A DNA stretch of 64,000 nucleotides from Anaerosphaera aminiphila DSM 21120 (GCF_900129925.1 NZ_FQXI01000009.1:1-64000); one strand, 5' to 3'. Positions 1-9,546 are shown, counted from the stretch's first letter. Notes: generated from the sequence alone by a model not told the origin. Translations and numbers: made by a program.

Positions 1-108
1 GGAAGAACGGAAGGATTTAACAATAAAATCAAAGTGATTAAACGAGTATCTTATGGATATCGTAATTTCGAGACCTTTAAGAAAAGGATTTTGTGGTGTT
101 GCAGTTAA
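1..108 (+). CDS. ISL3-family transposase, C-terminal fragment
   Basis: The open frame from base 1 gives 35 residues ending in TAA at 106-108. It includes EGFNNKIKVIKRVSYGYRNF, the conserved C-terminal block of DDE transposases of the ISL3 family, just after the last catalytic acidic residue. These enzymes cut and join the ends of their own element. The protein is truncated only by the window edge and the visible part shows no frameshift, so the copy could be intact. The tail after the motif ends in KKRILWCCS, slightly unlike the usual ending, so minor decay is possible. Confidence 0.8.
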   Translation, partial: GRTEGFNNKIKVIKRVSYGYRNFETFKKRILWCCS

Positions 109-175
109 TTTAAACAAAAAATTAGAATAAAAATTGAGGTAGGAAAAAACCTACCCCAACATTTGACAATGAACC
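1..175 (+). mobile_element. right end of an ISL3-family insertion sequence
   Basis: The left edge carries the last codons of a transposase (1-108) followed by about 65 bases of non-coding sequence ending in a candidate terminal inverted repeat at roughly 150-175. Read on the minus strand this starts GGTTCATTGTCAAATG and continues GTTGGGGTAGG, which resembles ISL3-type termini as I remember them. A small stem (GGTAGG 138-143 with CCTACC 150-155, A-only loop) lies at its inner edge. The left end is outside the window, so completeness and target duplication cannot be judged. The family call rests on the protein tail; the exact boundary is inferred. Confidence 0.7.
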
Positions 176-245
176 TAAAAAAATAAATAGTTATTTTGAA
201 AGAGAGCTATTTTAATCAATAAATATTTTTAACTTATGACAATTA

Positions 246-265
246 TGCTATAATGAGTTAGGAGG
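246..265 (+). promoter_or_regulatory. extended -10 promoter and RBS of the SLH gene
   Basis: TATAAT at 249-254 is preceded by TG and one base (246-248), giving an extended -10 element. No good -35 box is visible 17 bases upstream. AGGAGG at 260-265 lies seven bases before the GTG start at 273. The transcript would begin close to the ribosome site, leaving a very short leader. Confidence 0.6.
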
Positions 266-272
266 TTTTATT

Positions 273-1448
273 GTGAAAAAAATTAAAAAGATTGTCACAG
301 TTGCTTTAGTGGGAACAGTATTAATGGGAAATATTGTCTATGCAAAAACTTTTTCAGATGTTACAGCTAAGGGCGATTACCAGTGGATATATTCCAGTTT
401 AGATAAATTATCGAATCAAGGAGTTTTTGGAGGATATCCTGACGGAACATTTAAACCTAAAAGAGCAGTTAGCTTTTTAGAAATAATGCAGGTCATAAAA
501 AACATTAAAAATCCTTCTACAGAAGAAGTACAAAGCGCAAGAGATACTTATAAAAGTGAAGTAGAGAAATATAAAATAGATTCATGGGCTGTAGACGCAG
601 TTTGTTATAATTTAAAGAACAATACAATAACTGCTAAGACACTACAATCTGCTAATGATAAGGGCTTTTTAAAAGAAAAAAATAAATTGTACCCAGATAG
701 AAATTCTGTGGCAGTGTATTTTGGAAGAGCTCTTAAATTAAATGAAAATGGAAATAGAGATTTATTAAAACACAGTGATGCAAATAGTATCCCTGACATG
801 ACAAAGGGTTATTTGGGAAGTTTGGTTGAGGCAAATATATTTTCTTCAACTGGCTCAAATGGAAAATTTAACGGCAGTAAGTATATATCCAGAGCAGAAG
901 TGGCATCTATTGCAGATAAAGCTCTTGTTTACTTAGAAAATCACAATGTTGAAGTTAAAAATATAGAAGATGAAAAAAAAGTAGAAGTGGAAGATTTAAT
1001 ATCTAATAGAACAGAAGTTGAAGGTGTTGTAGATTATATAGGACATTCAAATTCAGTGGGAACTATTGGAATTAATTCAAAGACCTATTCTTTTGATGCA
1101 GATACTATAAAGATAGTAGACTCAACGGGACTTTACAGTGGAGATTTTTCTGTTATAAACAAAATGCAAGTAAGAGCAGTTGTTAACGAAAGTGAAGTTA
1201 TAGAGCTTTACTTATTGAGTATGCCGGTGGAAGTAAAAAACGTAAATATAACCGGAAAGGTAACTTCAATATCTTCTAATGGAGCAGAGTATACTTTAAA
1301 TCTTCAAGTGTTAGTTTCAGATAGCCCGAATTTCACACCGGGAAGTACTGTAAATTTAAACACTGGAAATTCTTATAAAGTAGATGATATTTTAAATATA
1401 TCAGCAGAGTATAAAAACTCTCAGTTAGTGGATATAAAAATTAAGTAG
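273..1448 (+). CDS. secreted SLH-domain surface protein
   Basis: This 391-residue protein starts with GTG behind a strong AGGAGG. It has a signal peptide (basic MKKIKK, hydrophobic core, likely cleavage after VYA near residue 25). Three S-layer homology repeats follow at about 26-75, 112-158 and 172-222; the first has the typical FSDV start and the GYPDGTFKP motif. The second and third are degenerate. SLH repeats anchor proteins to pyruvylated secondary wall polymers. Residues 230-391 look beta-rich (VEGVVDYIG and VNITGKVTSI stretches) and I do not recognise a family. The gene is monocistronic, with its own promoter and a terminator on its stop codon. It may be an S-layer or envelope structural protein; the C-terminal role is unknown. 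Confidence 0.85.
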   Translation: MKKIKKIVTVALVGTVLMGNIVYAKTFSDVTAKGDYQWIYSSLDKLSNQGVFGGYPDGTFKPKRAVSFLEIMQVIKNIKNPSTEEVQSARDTYKSEVEKYKIDSWAVDAVCYNLKNNTITAKTLQSANDKGFLKEKNKLYPDRNSVAVYFGRALKLNENGNRDLLKHSDANSIPDMTKGYLGSLVEANIFSSTGSNGKFNGSKYISRAEVASIADKALVYLENHNVEVKNIEDEKKVEVEDLISNRTEVEGVVDYIGHSNSVGTIGINSKTYSFDADTIKIVDSTGLYSGDFSVINKMQVRAVVNESEVIELYLLSMPVEVKNVNITGKVTSISSNGAEYTLNLQVLVSDSPNFTPGSTVNLNTGNSYKVDDILNISAEYKNSQLVDIKIK

Positions 1449-1471
1449 GTGAAGGTAATCCTTCACCTTTT
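1447..1471 (+). terminator. Rho-independent terminator after the SLH gene
   Basis: A perfect 9-bp stem, AGGTGAAGG (1447-1455) with CCTTCACCT (1460-1468) around a TAAT loop, is followed by T residues. The stem begins inside the TAG stop codon of the SLH gene, so terminator and stop overlap. Confidence 0.85.
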
Positions 1472-1483
1472 ATGTGGGGAAAC

Positions 1484-2179
1484 ATGGAAATTTTTAATAG
1501 ATTAGAAATGGTTGTCGGAAGCGACAATTTAGAAAAACTTAAAAATTCAAATATATTAGTTTTTGGACTTGGCGGAGTAGGCGGAAGTCTATGTGAGGCT
1601 CTAGTTAGAGGTGGAATAGGTAATATTTCCATAGTAGATAGGGATATTGTAGACATAACAAATATTAACAGACAAGTCATTGCAACTCACAGTACTGTAG
1701 GCTTAAATAAAGTAGATGCAATGGAACAAAGACTAAAAGACATCAATAGAGATGTTTCAATTAAAAAATTTAAATTGAATTTAAGTAAAGATACAATTGA
1801 AGAATTTTATTTTGAAGAATATGACTATATTGCAGATGCAATAGATACTGTTACTTCAAAGATACTTCTTGCAGAAATTGCATATAGAAATAAGTACAGT
1901 TTAATTTCGGCTATGGGAACTGGAAATAAGTTGGACCCAACAAAACTTGAAGTTTCAGATATAAATAAAACTAAAGTATGTCCCATTGCCAGAGTTATGA
2001 GAAGAGAGTTAAAAAAGAGAGGAGTAAGGCGACTTAAAGTTGTCTACTCGACAGAGGTTCCGAAAAAACCAGTTTTTAACTTGGAAAATAAATCAACGCC
2101 GGGTTCTGTGTCCTTTGTTCCACCAGTGTGTGGAATGATAATGGCATCAGAAATTATAAATAGTATAATTGAAATGTAG
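1484..2179 (+). CDS. tcdA: tRNA threonylcarbamoyladenosine dehydratase (ThiF/E1-like)
   Basis: TcdA (formerly CsdL/YgdL) uses ATP to cyclise the t6A modification at position 37 of ANN-decoding tRNAs to ct6A. The 231-residue protein has the E1-like nucleotide-binding fold: GLGGVGG at 28-34, an acidic strand end at D52, and the NINRQ block at 60-64. Downstream VCPIARVMRRELKKRG is typical of TcdA rather than MoeB or ThiF, which are longer or carry a rhodanese domain. ATG 1484 is preferred to an in-frame ATG at 1472 because that one falls on the upstream terminator tract, while GGGGA sits before 1484. It leads the block into pcrA. Confidence 0.88.
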   Translation: MEIFNRLEMVVGSDNLEKLKNSNILVFGLGGVGGSLCEALVRGGIGNISIVDRDIVDITNINRQVIATHSTVGLNKVDAMEQRLKDINRDVSIKKFKLNLSKDTIEEFYFEEYDYIADAIDTVTSKILLAEIAYRNKYSLISAMGTGNKLDPTKLEVSDINKTKVCPIARVMRRELKKRGVRRLKVVYSTEVPKKPVFNLENKSTPGSVSFVPPVCGMIMASEIINSIIEM

Positions 2180-2186
2180 GAGAAAT

Positions 2187-4385
2187 ATGAAATATAAAGA
2201 TTTAAATAATAAGCAAGCAGAAGCATTACTTCAAACAGAGGGACCTATATTAATTTTAGCAGGGGCCGGATCGGGAAAGACTAAGGTAGTAACCAATAAA
2301 ATTGCATATTTAATTGAAGAAAAAAATGTATACCCCTCAAATATTTTAGCCATAACTTTTACTAATAAGGCAGCAAGTGAAATGAGAGAAAGAGTTGCCA
2401 AGTTAATAGATGTAAATGTTGATGCAATGTGGATAGGAACTTTTCACGCTATTTGTTTGAGAATTTTAAGAAGAAATATAGAGAAGATAAATTATACTTC
2501 GAATTTCTCCATATACGACAGAGATGATCAAAATACTGTTGTGAGAGATTGTATAAAGGAATTGGATTTAAATAAAGACGTCTATAAAAATAGAGGTATT
2601 ATTGCAAAAATTTCTGAACTTAAAAATGAAGGCACTCTTCCAGATGAGTTTATAAATGCAAATCACACAGACTTTTACAACAGAAATGTTGGAGAAGTCT
2701 ATGCACTTTATGAAAAAAAGTTAAAAGACAACAATGCACTGGACTTTGATGACTTAATCATAAAGACTGTTGAAATATTAGATAAAAATAAAGATATTAG
2801 AGATTACTATCAAAATAAATTTGAATATGTATTTGTAGATGAATATCAGGATACAAATGCTGTTCAGTATAAGTTAATTAAACTCCTGTGTAGAAAAAAT
2901 CCAAATTTAACTGTAGTTGGAGATAACGACCAGTCAATTTACAAGTGGAGAGGAGCAGATATAAGTAATATTTTGAATTTTGAAAAGGATTTTAAAGACG
3001 CAAAAGTAATACTTTTAGAACAAAATTATCGCTCTACTTCAAATATTTTAAATGTAGCAAATGCTGTTATAAGGAACAATCCCAACCGTAAGGATAAAAA
3101 ACTTTGGACAGATAAAGTAGAGGGAAAAGAAGTTAAGTACCAACTATACGGGCACTCTCAAGAAGAGGAGAGAGATGTAGTAAATAAAATGCTCCAGTTT
3201 AACTACAAGGGATATAATTTTTCAGATATGGCAATACTCTATAGAACTAATGCTCAGTCCAGAGGATTTGAAGAGGCTCTAGTTAGAGAGAGAGTTCCCT
3301 ATAAAATAATTGGAGGACTTCGATTCTACGATAGAAGAGAAGTTAAAGATATTATTGCATATTTAAAGGCAATTCAAAATATTGATGATGACGTTGCTAT
3401 AACTAGAATTATAAATGTTCCCAAACGTGGGATAGGAGACCAATCTGTAAACAAAATGGCCACTTTTGCAAGTGAAAATAATTTAACTTTATACCATGTA
3501 ATAGAAAACTTGGAAAGTTACCCTGAGTTAAATATGAGAGCGCGCAAGAGTATAAAAGAATTTTCAAATTTAATTACTTTACTTAGAAGTAAAAAAGATG
3601 AACTTATGATTTCTAATTTAATTGAAAAAGTAATATATGAATCAGGTTATATTGCAGAACTTGAAGCGGAAAAAACAGTAGAGGCAAGAACTAGAATTGA
3701 AAATATAAAGGAACTTATTTCCACAGCTGTAGAGTATGAAAAGGAAAATCCAATGGGAACTTTAGAAGATTTTCTATCGGGGATAAGCCTTTTATCTGAA
3801 GTAGATAAGACCAATCCAATGGAAAATGGCGTAAAGCTTATGACTGTTCACGCATCAAAGGGATTAGAATTTAAAATCGTATTTTTAGTTGGAATGGAAG
3901 AGGGACTTTTTCCGACTTCAAGAGCCCTTGAAAGTGATGAGGATATTGAAGAAGAGAGAAGGCTTTGCTATGTAGCTGTAACTAGAGCAGAAGAGATTTT
4001 ATGTATAAGTTCTGCACAGACTAGAACTCTCTATGGTAAAACTACTCCAAGTTTGGAATCTAGGTTTATAAAAGAAATGGAAGATACTATAGAAGTAGTT
4101 ACACCAGCAAAAAAAATTGATGAAAATTATAAAAACTTAGTAAAGGTAAAAGACTTTACTGAATATAAACCCTCACAAAGCAGCATGTCAACTCCAAAGC
4201 CAAAAGACTTAAAAAACAGTGGAGACTTTAATATTGGAGATAAAGTGAATCACAAAAAATGGGGACAGGGAATGATAGTTTCTAAAACAGAAAAAAATGG
4301 AGATTATGAAGTAGTAATATCTTTTAATGAAAGAGGTTTAAAGAAGTTAATGTTGTCTTTTGCTCCTATTACGCTGGTGAAATAA
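2187..4385 (+). CDS. pcrA: ATP-dependent DNA helicase PcrA (UvrD family)
   Basis: PcrA is the essential 3'-5' SF1A helicase of Gram-positives, acting in nucleotide excision repair, rolling-circle replication and removal of RecA or RNA polymerase. At 732 residues it has normal length. Visible motifs are the Q-motif glutamine at 10, Walker A GAGSGKT at 26-32, motif Ia TFTNKAA, motif II DEYQDTN, motif III GDNDQSIYKWRGA, motif IV QNYRS, motif V TVHASKGLEF and motif VI VAVTRAEE. The last 60 or so residues form the Tudor-like domain that contacts RNA polymerase. TAGGAGA at 2177-2183 favours ATG 2187 over an upstream TTG at 2169. The neighbouring ligA suggests a repair operon. Confidence 0.96.
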   Translation: MKYKDLNNKQAEALLQTEGPILILAGAGSGKTKVVTNKIAYLIEEKNVYPSNILAITFTNKAASEMRERVAKLIDVNVDAMWIGTFHAICLRILRRNIEKINYTSNFSIYDRDDQNTVVRDCIKELDLNKDVYKNRGIIAKISELKNEGTLPDEFINANHTDFYNRNVGEVYALYEKKLKDNNALDFDDLIIKTVEILDKNKDIRDYYQNKFEYVFVDEYQDTNAVQYKLIKLLCRKNPNLTVVGDNDQSIYKWRGADISNILNFEKDFKDAKVILLEQNYRSTSNILNVANAVIRNNPNRKDKKLWTDKVEGKEVKYQLYGHSQEEERDVVNKMLQFNYKGYNFSDMAILYRTNAQSRGFEEALVRERVPYKIIGGLRFYDRREVKDIIAYLKAIQNIDDDVAITRIINVPKRGIGDQSVNKMATFASENNLTLYHVIENLESYPELNMRARKSIKEFSNLITLLRSKKDELMISNLIEKVIYESGYIAELEAEKTVEARTRIENIKELISTAVEYEKENPMGTLEDFLSGISLLSEVDKTNPMENGVKLMTVHASKGLEFKIVFLVGMEEGLFPTSRALESDEDIEEERRLCYVAVTRAEEILCISSAQTRTLYGKTTPSLESRFIKEMEDTIEVVTPAKKIDENYKNLVKVKDFTEYKPSQSSMSTPKPKDLKNSGDFNIGDKVNHKKWGQGMIVSKTEKNGDYEVVISFNERGLKKLMLSFAPITLVK

Positions 4386-6389
4386 ATGGAAAATTTAAAT
4401 GTAATTAATAAGATGAGAGAACTTATAAAAAAAGTTGATGATTTAAACTACCACTACTATACACTTGATGATCCTAAGGTAAGTGATAGTGAATATGATA
4501 AAATTTACTATGAGTTAAAAAGATTAGAAGATGAAAACAATCTTGTGTTACCAAATTCTCCTACTACAAGAGTTGGGGGAGAAGTTCTTTCTAAATTTGA
4601 AAAACACACTCATATTGCGCCTCTCTACTCACTGGACAAGGCTCAAAGCTTTGAAGGGTTAAAAGTTTGGCATGAGAGAAATTTAAAACAAATAGAAGCT
4701 TTAAATGCAAGTGGAGAAAATTTGCCAAGTCCTCAATATGTAATTGAACTAAAATTTGACGGCTTGACAATTAACTTAACTTACGAAAACGGAGAGTTAA
4801 AAATGGCAGCTACAAGAGGAAATGGACTAATAGGTGAGGAGATACTACCTCAAGTTAAAACTATTTACTCCATACCCTTAGAAGTGGAATACAAGGGCAC
4901 AATGGAAATTCAAGGAGAGGGATTAATGCCCTTAAAAGCTCTTGAGAGATACAATGAAACTCATGAAGAGCCACTTAAAAATGCCAGAAATGCAGCGGCG
5001 GGAGCTCTTAGGAATTTAGACCCTGCAGTTACAAGAGAAAGACATCTCACAGCTTTTTTCTACAATGTCAGCTATATTGAGGGCAGGGAATTTAAAGATG
5101 ATGTAGAGATGAAGAACTTTTTAAGACAAAACAAATTTAGAGTAAATAGCGAAAATAAACTATGCAGCACTCTGGAAGAAGTTTATGAAGAGATAGATAA
5201 AATAGGTAATACAAGAAATTCTCTGGAAGTTTTAATAGATGGTGTGACTATAAAAATTAACGACATGAAAACCAGAAGACTTTTGGGATTTACTAATAAA
5301 TTTCCGAGGTGGGCAATAGCTTATAAATTTGAAGCCGAAGAAGTTTCAACTAGGCTACTTGAAGTTATTTGGAACGTTGGAAGAACTTCAAAGGTAACTC
5401 CAACAGCAATATTAGAACCTGTTGATATAGGTGGAGTAACTATTCAAAGAGCCACATTAAATAACTATGATGACATAGTTAGAAAGAAACTTAGAATAAA
5501 TGGAAATGTGCTACTTAGAAGGTCTAATGACGTAATTCCGGAAATATTGGGAGCACTTCCAACAGATGAGGAGACTTATGAAATAGAAAAACCTATTCAC
5601 TGTCCATCCTGTGGAACAGAGTTATTTCAAGATGGTGTGCATATATTTTGCCCCAATACACTTTCCTGTGTACCTCAATTAGTTTCAAGGTTAACTCACT
5701 TTGCATCTAGAGATGCAATGAATATAGAGGGGTTAAGTGAAAAAACTGTAGAAAAGCTTTTAAATGAACTTGATATTAGGGAAATTTCTCAAATTTACGA
5801 ATTAAAATATGAGGACTTAATAAATTTAGAGGGATTTAAAGAAAAAAAGAGTAAAAATCTTTTAAATGCAATTGAAAACAGTAAAACTATAAAGTTGCCG
5901 AATTTTATATACGCTCTAGGGATTGGAAATGTGGGAATAAAAACTGCCTATGATCTTGCAAAGCACTATGGAAACTTTGAAAGTTTAAGAGAAGCTAAAT
6001 ATGAAGAACTGGTTGAAGTGGGCGATATAGGACCTATTACTGCAGAGGAAATTGTAGAGTTTTTTCACGACGAACACATTAAAAAACCTATTGACAAGTT
6101 GCTTAGTTTAGGTGTAAAACCTGAATATGAAGTTTTAAATATAGAGAATTCCTTTTTTAATGATAAAAAAGTAGTTTTAACTGGAGCGCTTAGTATGCCA
6201 CGAAAGGACTTAGAGGAAATACTTATAAAAAAAGGCGCTAAAATTACATCTTCAGTTAGTAAAAATACTGACTATGTAATTGCAGGTGAAGCAGCTGGTT
6301 CAAAATACAATAAAGCAGTAGAATTAAATATAGATATAATAAGGGAAGATGAATTAAAAGATTTATTAGGAGGAGAATATGAAGCGTAG
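4386..6389 (+). CDS. ligA: NAD-dependent DNA ligase LigA
   Basis: LigA seals nicks with NAD+ in replication and repair. The 667-residue protein has the full order of domains: Ia and adenylation domain with catalytic K123 in KFDG, OB fold, a four-cysteine zinc finger (CPSC near 408 and the paired cysteines in FCPNTLSC), helix-hairpin-helix repeats and a C-terminal BRCT domain (about 590-667, KKVVLTGAL). The ATG follows the pcrA stop codon directly, so the two genes are translationally coupled; GGTGA within the end of pcrA serves as the ribosome site. Confidence 0.97.
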   Translation: MENLNVINKMRELIKKVDDLNYHYYTLDDPKVSDSEYDKIYYELKRLEDENNLVLPNSPTTRVGGEVLSKFEKHTHIAPLYSLDKAQSFEGLKVWHERNLKQIEALNASGENLPSPQYVIELKFDGLTINLTYENGELKMAATRGNGLIGEEILPQVKTIYSIPLEVEYKGTMEIQGEGLMPLKALERYNETHEEPLKNARNAAAGALRNLDPAVTRERHLTAFFYNVSYIEGREFKDDVEMKNFLRQNKFRVNSENKLCSTLEEVYEEIDKIGNTRNSLEVLIDGVTIKINDMKTRRLLGFTNKFPRWAIAYKFEAEEVSTRLLEVIWNVGRTSKVTPTAILEPVDIGGVTIQRATLNNYDDIVRKKLRINGNVLLRRSNDVIPEILGALPTDEETYEIEKPIHCPSCGTELFQDGVHIFCPNTLSCVPQLVSRLTHFASRDAMNIEGLSEKTVEKLLNELDIREISQIYELKYEDLINLEGFKEKKSKNLLNAIENSKTIKLPNFIYALGIGNVGIKTAYDLAKHYGNFESLREAKYEELVEVGDIGPITAEEIVEFFHDEHIKKPIDKLLSLGVKPEYEVLNIENSFFNDKKVVLTGALSMPRKDLEEILIKKGAKITSSVSKNTDYVIAGEAAGSKYNKAVELNIDIIREDELKDLLGGEYEA

Positions 6390-6660
6390 TGAAATAAAAC
6401 ACATTGCAGATATTGCTCAAATAGATTTTACAGAAGAAGAACTTGCAAATTTTGAAGATAGTTTTGTAGAAACTATGGATTTAATTAATAAAATTAAAGA
6501 AATAGATACTGATGGTGTAGAAAGTACATTTAGAGTTATTGATGAAGTTAACAATTTAAGAGAAGATGAAGTTGGAAAATCTTTAACTCAAAAAGAAGCA
6601 GTAGAAAATACAGTAGATGAAAAGTATGGATATTTCAATATTGTAAAGTTTGTAGAATAG
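6379..6660 (+). CDS. gatC: Asp/Glu-tRNA amidotransferase subunit C
   Basis: GatC is the small linker that wraps around and stabilises GatA in the GatCAB complex. The 93-residue protein shows the family pattern: IKHIADIAQIDFTEEE at the N terminus, DTDGVESTF in the middle and the short LREDEV segment, all of usual length. It overlaps the end of ligA by 11 bases and uses an AGGAGG that lies inside ligA, so expression depends on the upstream transcript. It is followed by gatA and gatB in the standard C-A-B order. Confidence 0.95.
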   Translation: MKRSEIKHIADIAQIDFTEEELANFEDSFVETMDLINKIKEIDTDGVESTFRVIDEVNNLREDEVGKSLTQKEAVENTVDEKYGYFNIVKFVE

Positions 6661-6670
6661 AGGTGAGGTT

Positions 6671-8119
6671 TTGAGTTTAATTAAGTTAAAAGCACATGAA
6701 TTAATTGAAGGTTATGAGAATAGAGATTTTTCCTGTGAAGAAGTTACTAGGGAGTATCTTGAAAATATAAAGGCAGAAGATGCAGATTTAAACGCCTATG
6801 TCACTGTGTGTGCAGAGGATTCAATAGCTCAGGCTAAAAAAATAGACAATAAGTTTTCAAATAGAGAAGATATGGGATTACTTGCAGGAGTTCCAATAGG
6901 AATTAAAGACAATATTGCAGTTAAAGGCGTAAAGATGACTTGCTCTTCAAAGATGTTGGAAGATTTTATCGTTCCCTATGATTCTGTAGTGTCAGAGAGG
7001 ATAAAAACTCAAGATGGAATAATACTTGGGAAGACAAATATGGATGAGTTTGCCATGGGAGCTTCAACAAAGAGTTCTTACTTTGGAGTTACTAAAAATC
7101 CTCTTGATAAAACTTTAGTCCCCGGTGGTTCATCAGGAGGCTCTGCAGCAGCACTGGCAGGTGGAGAATGTGCACTTTCTGTGGGAACTGATACTGGTGG
7201 GTCAACGAGACAGCCGGCAAGTTTTTGTGGGCTTGTGGGCATAAAGCCAACTTATGGTTCAATACCAAGATACGGAATATCTACAATGGCAAATACCTTT
7301 GACCAAGTGGGTACATTTGGAAGAGATGTAGAAGATGCAGTAATTTTACTTAAAGCACTAGAGGGAAGAGATGAAAAAGATGCAACCTCTGTTGGAAACT
7401 CTTCTATTCAAGAAGAATTTGACTTTAAAAATATAGAAAAGTCTATAGAGTTTTTAAAGGGTGTAAAAATAGCTGTTCCAAAACTATATATGGATATGAA
7501 TTTAGATGAGAGAATAAAATCTGATTTTGATGAGTCCATAGAAGTTTTAAAGGAAAAGGGCGCAATTATAGACTATGTTGAAATAGAATCACTAAAGTAT
7601 GTGCTTGAAACTTACCATATTTTAGTAAATGGAGAACTAGCTCCAAATATGGCAAGATTTGATGGAATTAGGTACGGCCACAGAACCAAAGACTATGAAA
7701 ATATTGAAGAATTATATAGAAATACTAGAGCAGAGGGATTTGGGGACGAAGTTAAGAGAAGAATTATGATAGGAACTCATATTTTGAGTTTAGACTTGGC
7801 AGAAGACTATTATTACAAGGCTTTAAAAGTTAGAACGATTATAAAAAATGACTATGATAGAGCTTTTGAAAAATATAATTTTGTTTTAAGTCCTACAGTT
7901 CCACTACTTCCATTTAAAATTGAAAGAGAAATGAGTCCGGTTGAAAGTTATCAAACTGATTTATTTACAATACCTGCCAATATGACAGGGTGCCCTTCTA
8001 TTAGTATTCCAATGCCTAAGGTAGATGGACTATCTGTGGGAATAGCTCTTACAGCTAATAGATTTAAAGATAATGACCTAATAAAAGCTGCCTTGGGATT
8101 TGAAAGGAGTGTGGACTAA
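6671..8119 (+). CDS. gatA: Asp/Glu-tRNA amidotransferase subunit A (amidase)
   Basis: GatA hydrolyses glutamine and passes ammonia to GatB for amidation of mischarged Glu-tRNA(Gln) and Asp-tRNA(Asn). The 482-residue protein carries the amidase signature GGSSGGSAAALAGG and a Ser-cisSer-Lys triad at K79, S154 and S178, the same numbering as the Staphylococcus aureus enzyme. The start is TTG at 6671, supported by AGGTGAGG at 6661-6668. It overlaps gatB by one base. An asnS gene lies at 28151, so in this organism the complex may be needed mainly for Gln-tRNA(Gln); no glnS is seen in the window. Confidence 0.97.
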   Translation: MSLIKLKAHELIEGYENRDFSCEEVTREYLENIKAEDADLNAYVTVCAEDSIAQAKKIDNKFSNREDMGLLAGVPIGIKDNIAVKGVKMTCSSKMLEDFIVPYDSVVSERIKTQDGIILGKTNMDEFAMGASTKSSYFGVTKNPLDKTLVPGGSSGGSAAALAGGECALSVGTDTGGSTRQPASFCGLVGIKPTYGSIPRYGISTMANTFDQVGTFGRDVEDAVILLKALEGRDEKDATSVGNSSIQEEFDFKNIEKSIEFLKGVKIAVPKLYMDMNLDERIKSDFDESIEVLKEKGAIIDYVEIESLKYVLETYHILVNGELAPNMARFDGIRYGHRTKDYENIEELYRNTRAEGFGDEVKRRIMIGTHILSLDLAEDYYYKALKVRTIIKNDYDRAFEKYNFVLSPTVPLLPFKIEREMSPVESYQTDLFTIPANMTGCPSISIPMPKVDGLSVGIALTANRFKDNDLIKAALGFERSVD

Positions 8120-9543
8120 TGAGTTATCAAACAATAGTTGGTTTGGAAATTCACGTAGAACTTTCAACAAAGACAAAAGCTTTTTGTTCATGTGCAAACG
8201 AGTTTGGAGGAGAGCCAAATACCAGAGTTTGTCCTACTTGTTTAGGACTTCCAGGAGGGCTTCCCGTTTTAAATAAGAATGTAGTAAATTACAGCGTTAT
8301 GGCGGGACTTGCATTAAATTGCCATATTGCAAAAAAATCAAAATTTGATAGGAAAAATTATTTTTACCCTGACTTGACTAAGGGATTTCAAATTACTCAA
8401 GATGACATGGCAATTTGTTCAGAGGGATATTTGGAAATTGAAGGCGAAGAGGGATTAAAAAAAGTTGGTATTTTTAAAGTTCAAATGGAAGAAGATACTG
8501 GTAAGTCTCTTCATACAGAAGACAATGAAACACTTATGGACTACAACAGATGTGGAGTTCCACTAATAGAAATAGTTTCAAAACCGGATATGAACAGTGG
8601 AAAAGAAGCTAGACTTTTCTTGGAAAAATTAAAAAGTACATTAAAATATATTGGAGTTTCCGATGTAAAAATGGAAGAGGGATCTCTTAGATGTGATGTA
8701 AATGTAAATGTTATAGATAAAACAACAAATAAAAAAACACAAGTTACAGAAGTTAAAAACATTAACTCCTTTAGAGGAGCAGAAAAGGCAATTGACTTTG
8801 AAGTTAATAGACACATTGAACTTTTAAAAAACGGTGAAGATGAAGTAAAGACCACTAGAAGATGGGATGATGTAAATAATCAAACTGTGTTAATGAGAGA
8901 AAAGTACACAGTTGCCGACTACAGATTTGCTCCTGAGGGAGATTTATTAGAAGTAGTTTTAACAGATGAGTGGATTAATGATATAAAAGATAAACTTCCA
9001 GAACTACCTGAAGAGAAGAAAAAGAGATTTATTAAAGACTATAAACTTCCTGAATATGATGCAGAAGTTTTAACATCTTCTCAACAACTTGCAGATTATT
9101 ATGAAGAAGTAGCTAAGCGCTTTGATGATACAGCAATGATTTCAAATTGGATTATGACAGAAATATTGAGAAGAGTGGAAAATGTTGAAGAATCTTTTGA
9201 CTTGCCATTTACGCCTGAGGACTTAGTTGAACTTTTACAAACTATAAAAGATGGAAAGATAAACAACAACGCAGGTAAAAAAGTGTTAAGAGAAATGTTT
9301 GAAACAGGTAAAAAGCCAATGGCTATTATTGAAGAGCAAGGTTTAATTCAAATTTCCGACACATCAGAAATAGAGACAATTGTGGAGACTATTTTAAGTG
9401 AAAATGCTCAGTCAATTGAAGACTATAAAGCTGGAAAAGATAGAGCTTTTGGATTTTTAGTTGGGCAAGTAATGAAAGCTTCACGAGGAAAGGCCAACCC
9501 TCAAGTTGTAAATGAACTGTTAAAGAAAAAATTAAATAGTTAA
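8119..9543 (+). CDS. gatB: Asp/Glu-tRNA amidotransferase subunit B
   Basis: GatB binds the mischarged tRNA, activates its acyl group with ATP and uses ammonia from GatA. The 474-residue protein has the N-terminal GLEIHVELST motif, the zinc site built from CSC and CPTC (residues about 23-42), the GVPLIEIVSKPD block and a C-terminal YqeY-like helical tail (FLVGQVMKASRGKANP). The start codon overlaps the gatA stop (TAATG). It is the last gene of the run and is closed by a strong hairpin terminator. Confidence 0.97.
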   Translation: MSYQTIVGLEIHVELSTKTKAFCSCANEFGGEPNTRVCPTCLGLPGGLPVLNKNVVNYSVMAGLALNCHIAKKSKFDRKNYFYPDLTKGFQITQDDMAICSEGYLEIEGEEGLKKVGIFKVQMEEDTGKSLHTEDNETLMDYNRCGVPLIEIVSKPDMNSGKEARLFLEKLKSTLKYIGVSDVKMEEGSLRCDVNVNVIDKTTNKKTQVTEVKNINSFRGAEKAIDFEVNRHIELLKNGEDEVKTTRRWDDVNNQTVLMREKYTVADYRFAPEGDLLEVVLTDEWINDIKDKLPELPEEKKKRFIKDYKLPEYDAEVLTSSQQLADYYEEVAKRFDDTAMISNWIMTEILRRVENVEESFDLPFTPEDLVELLQTIKDGKINNNAGKKVLREMFETGKKPMAIIEEQGLIQISDTSEIETIVETILSENAQSIEDYKAGKDRAFGFLVGQVMKASRGKANPQVVNELLKKKLNS

Positions 9544-9546
9544 AAA

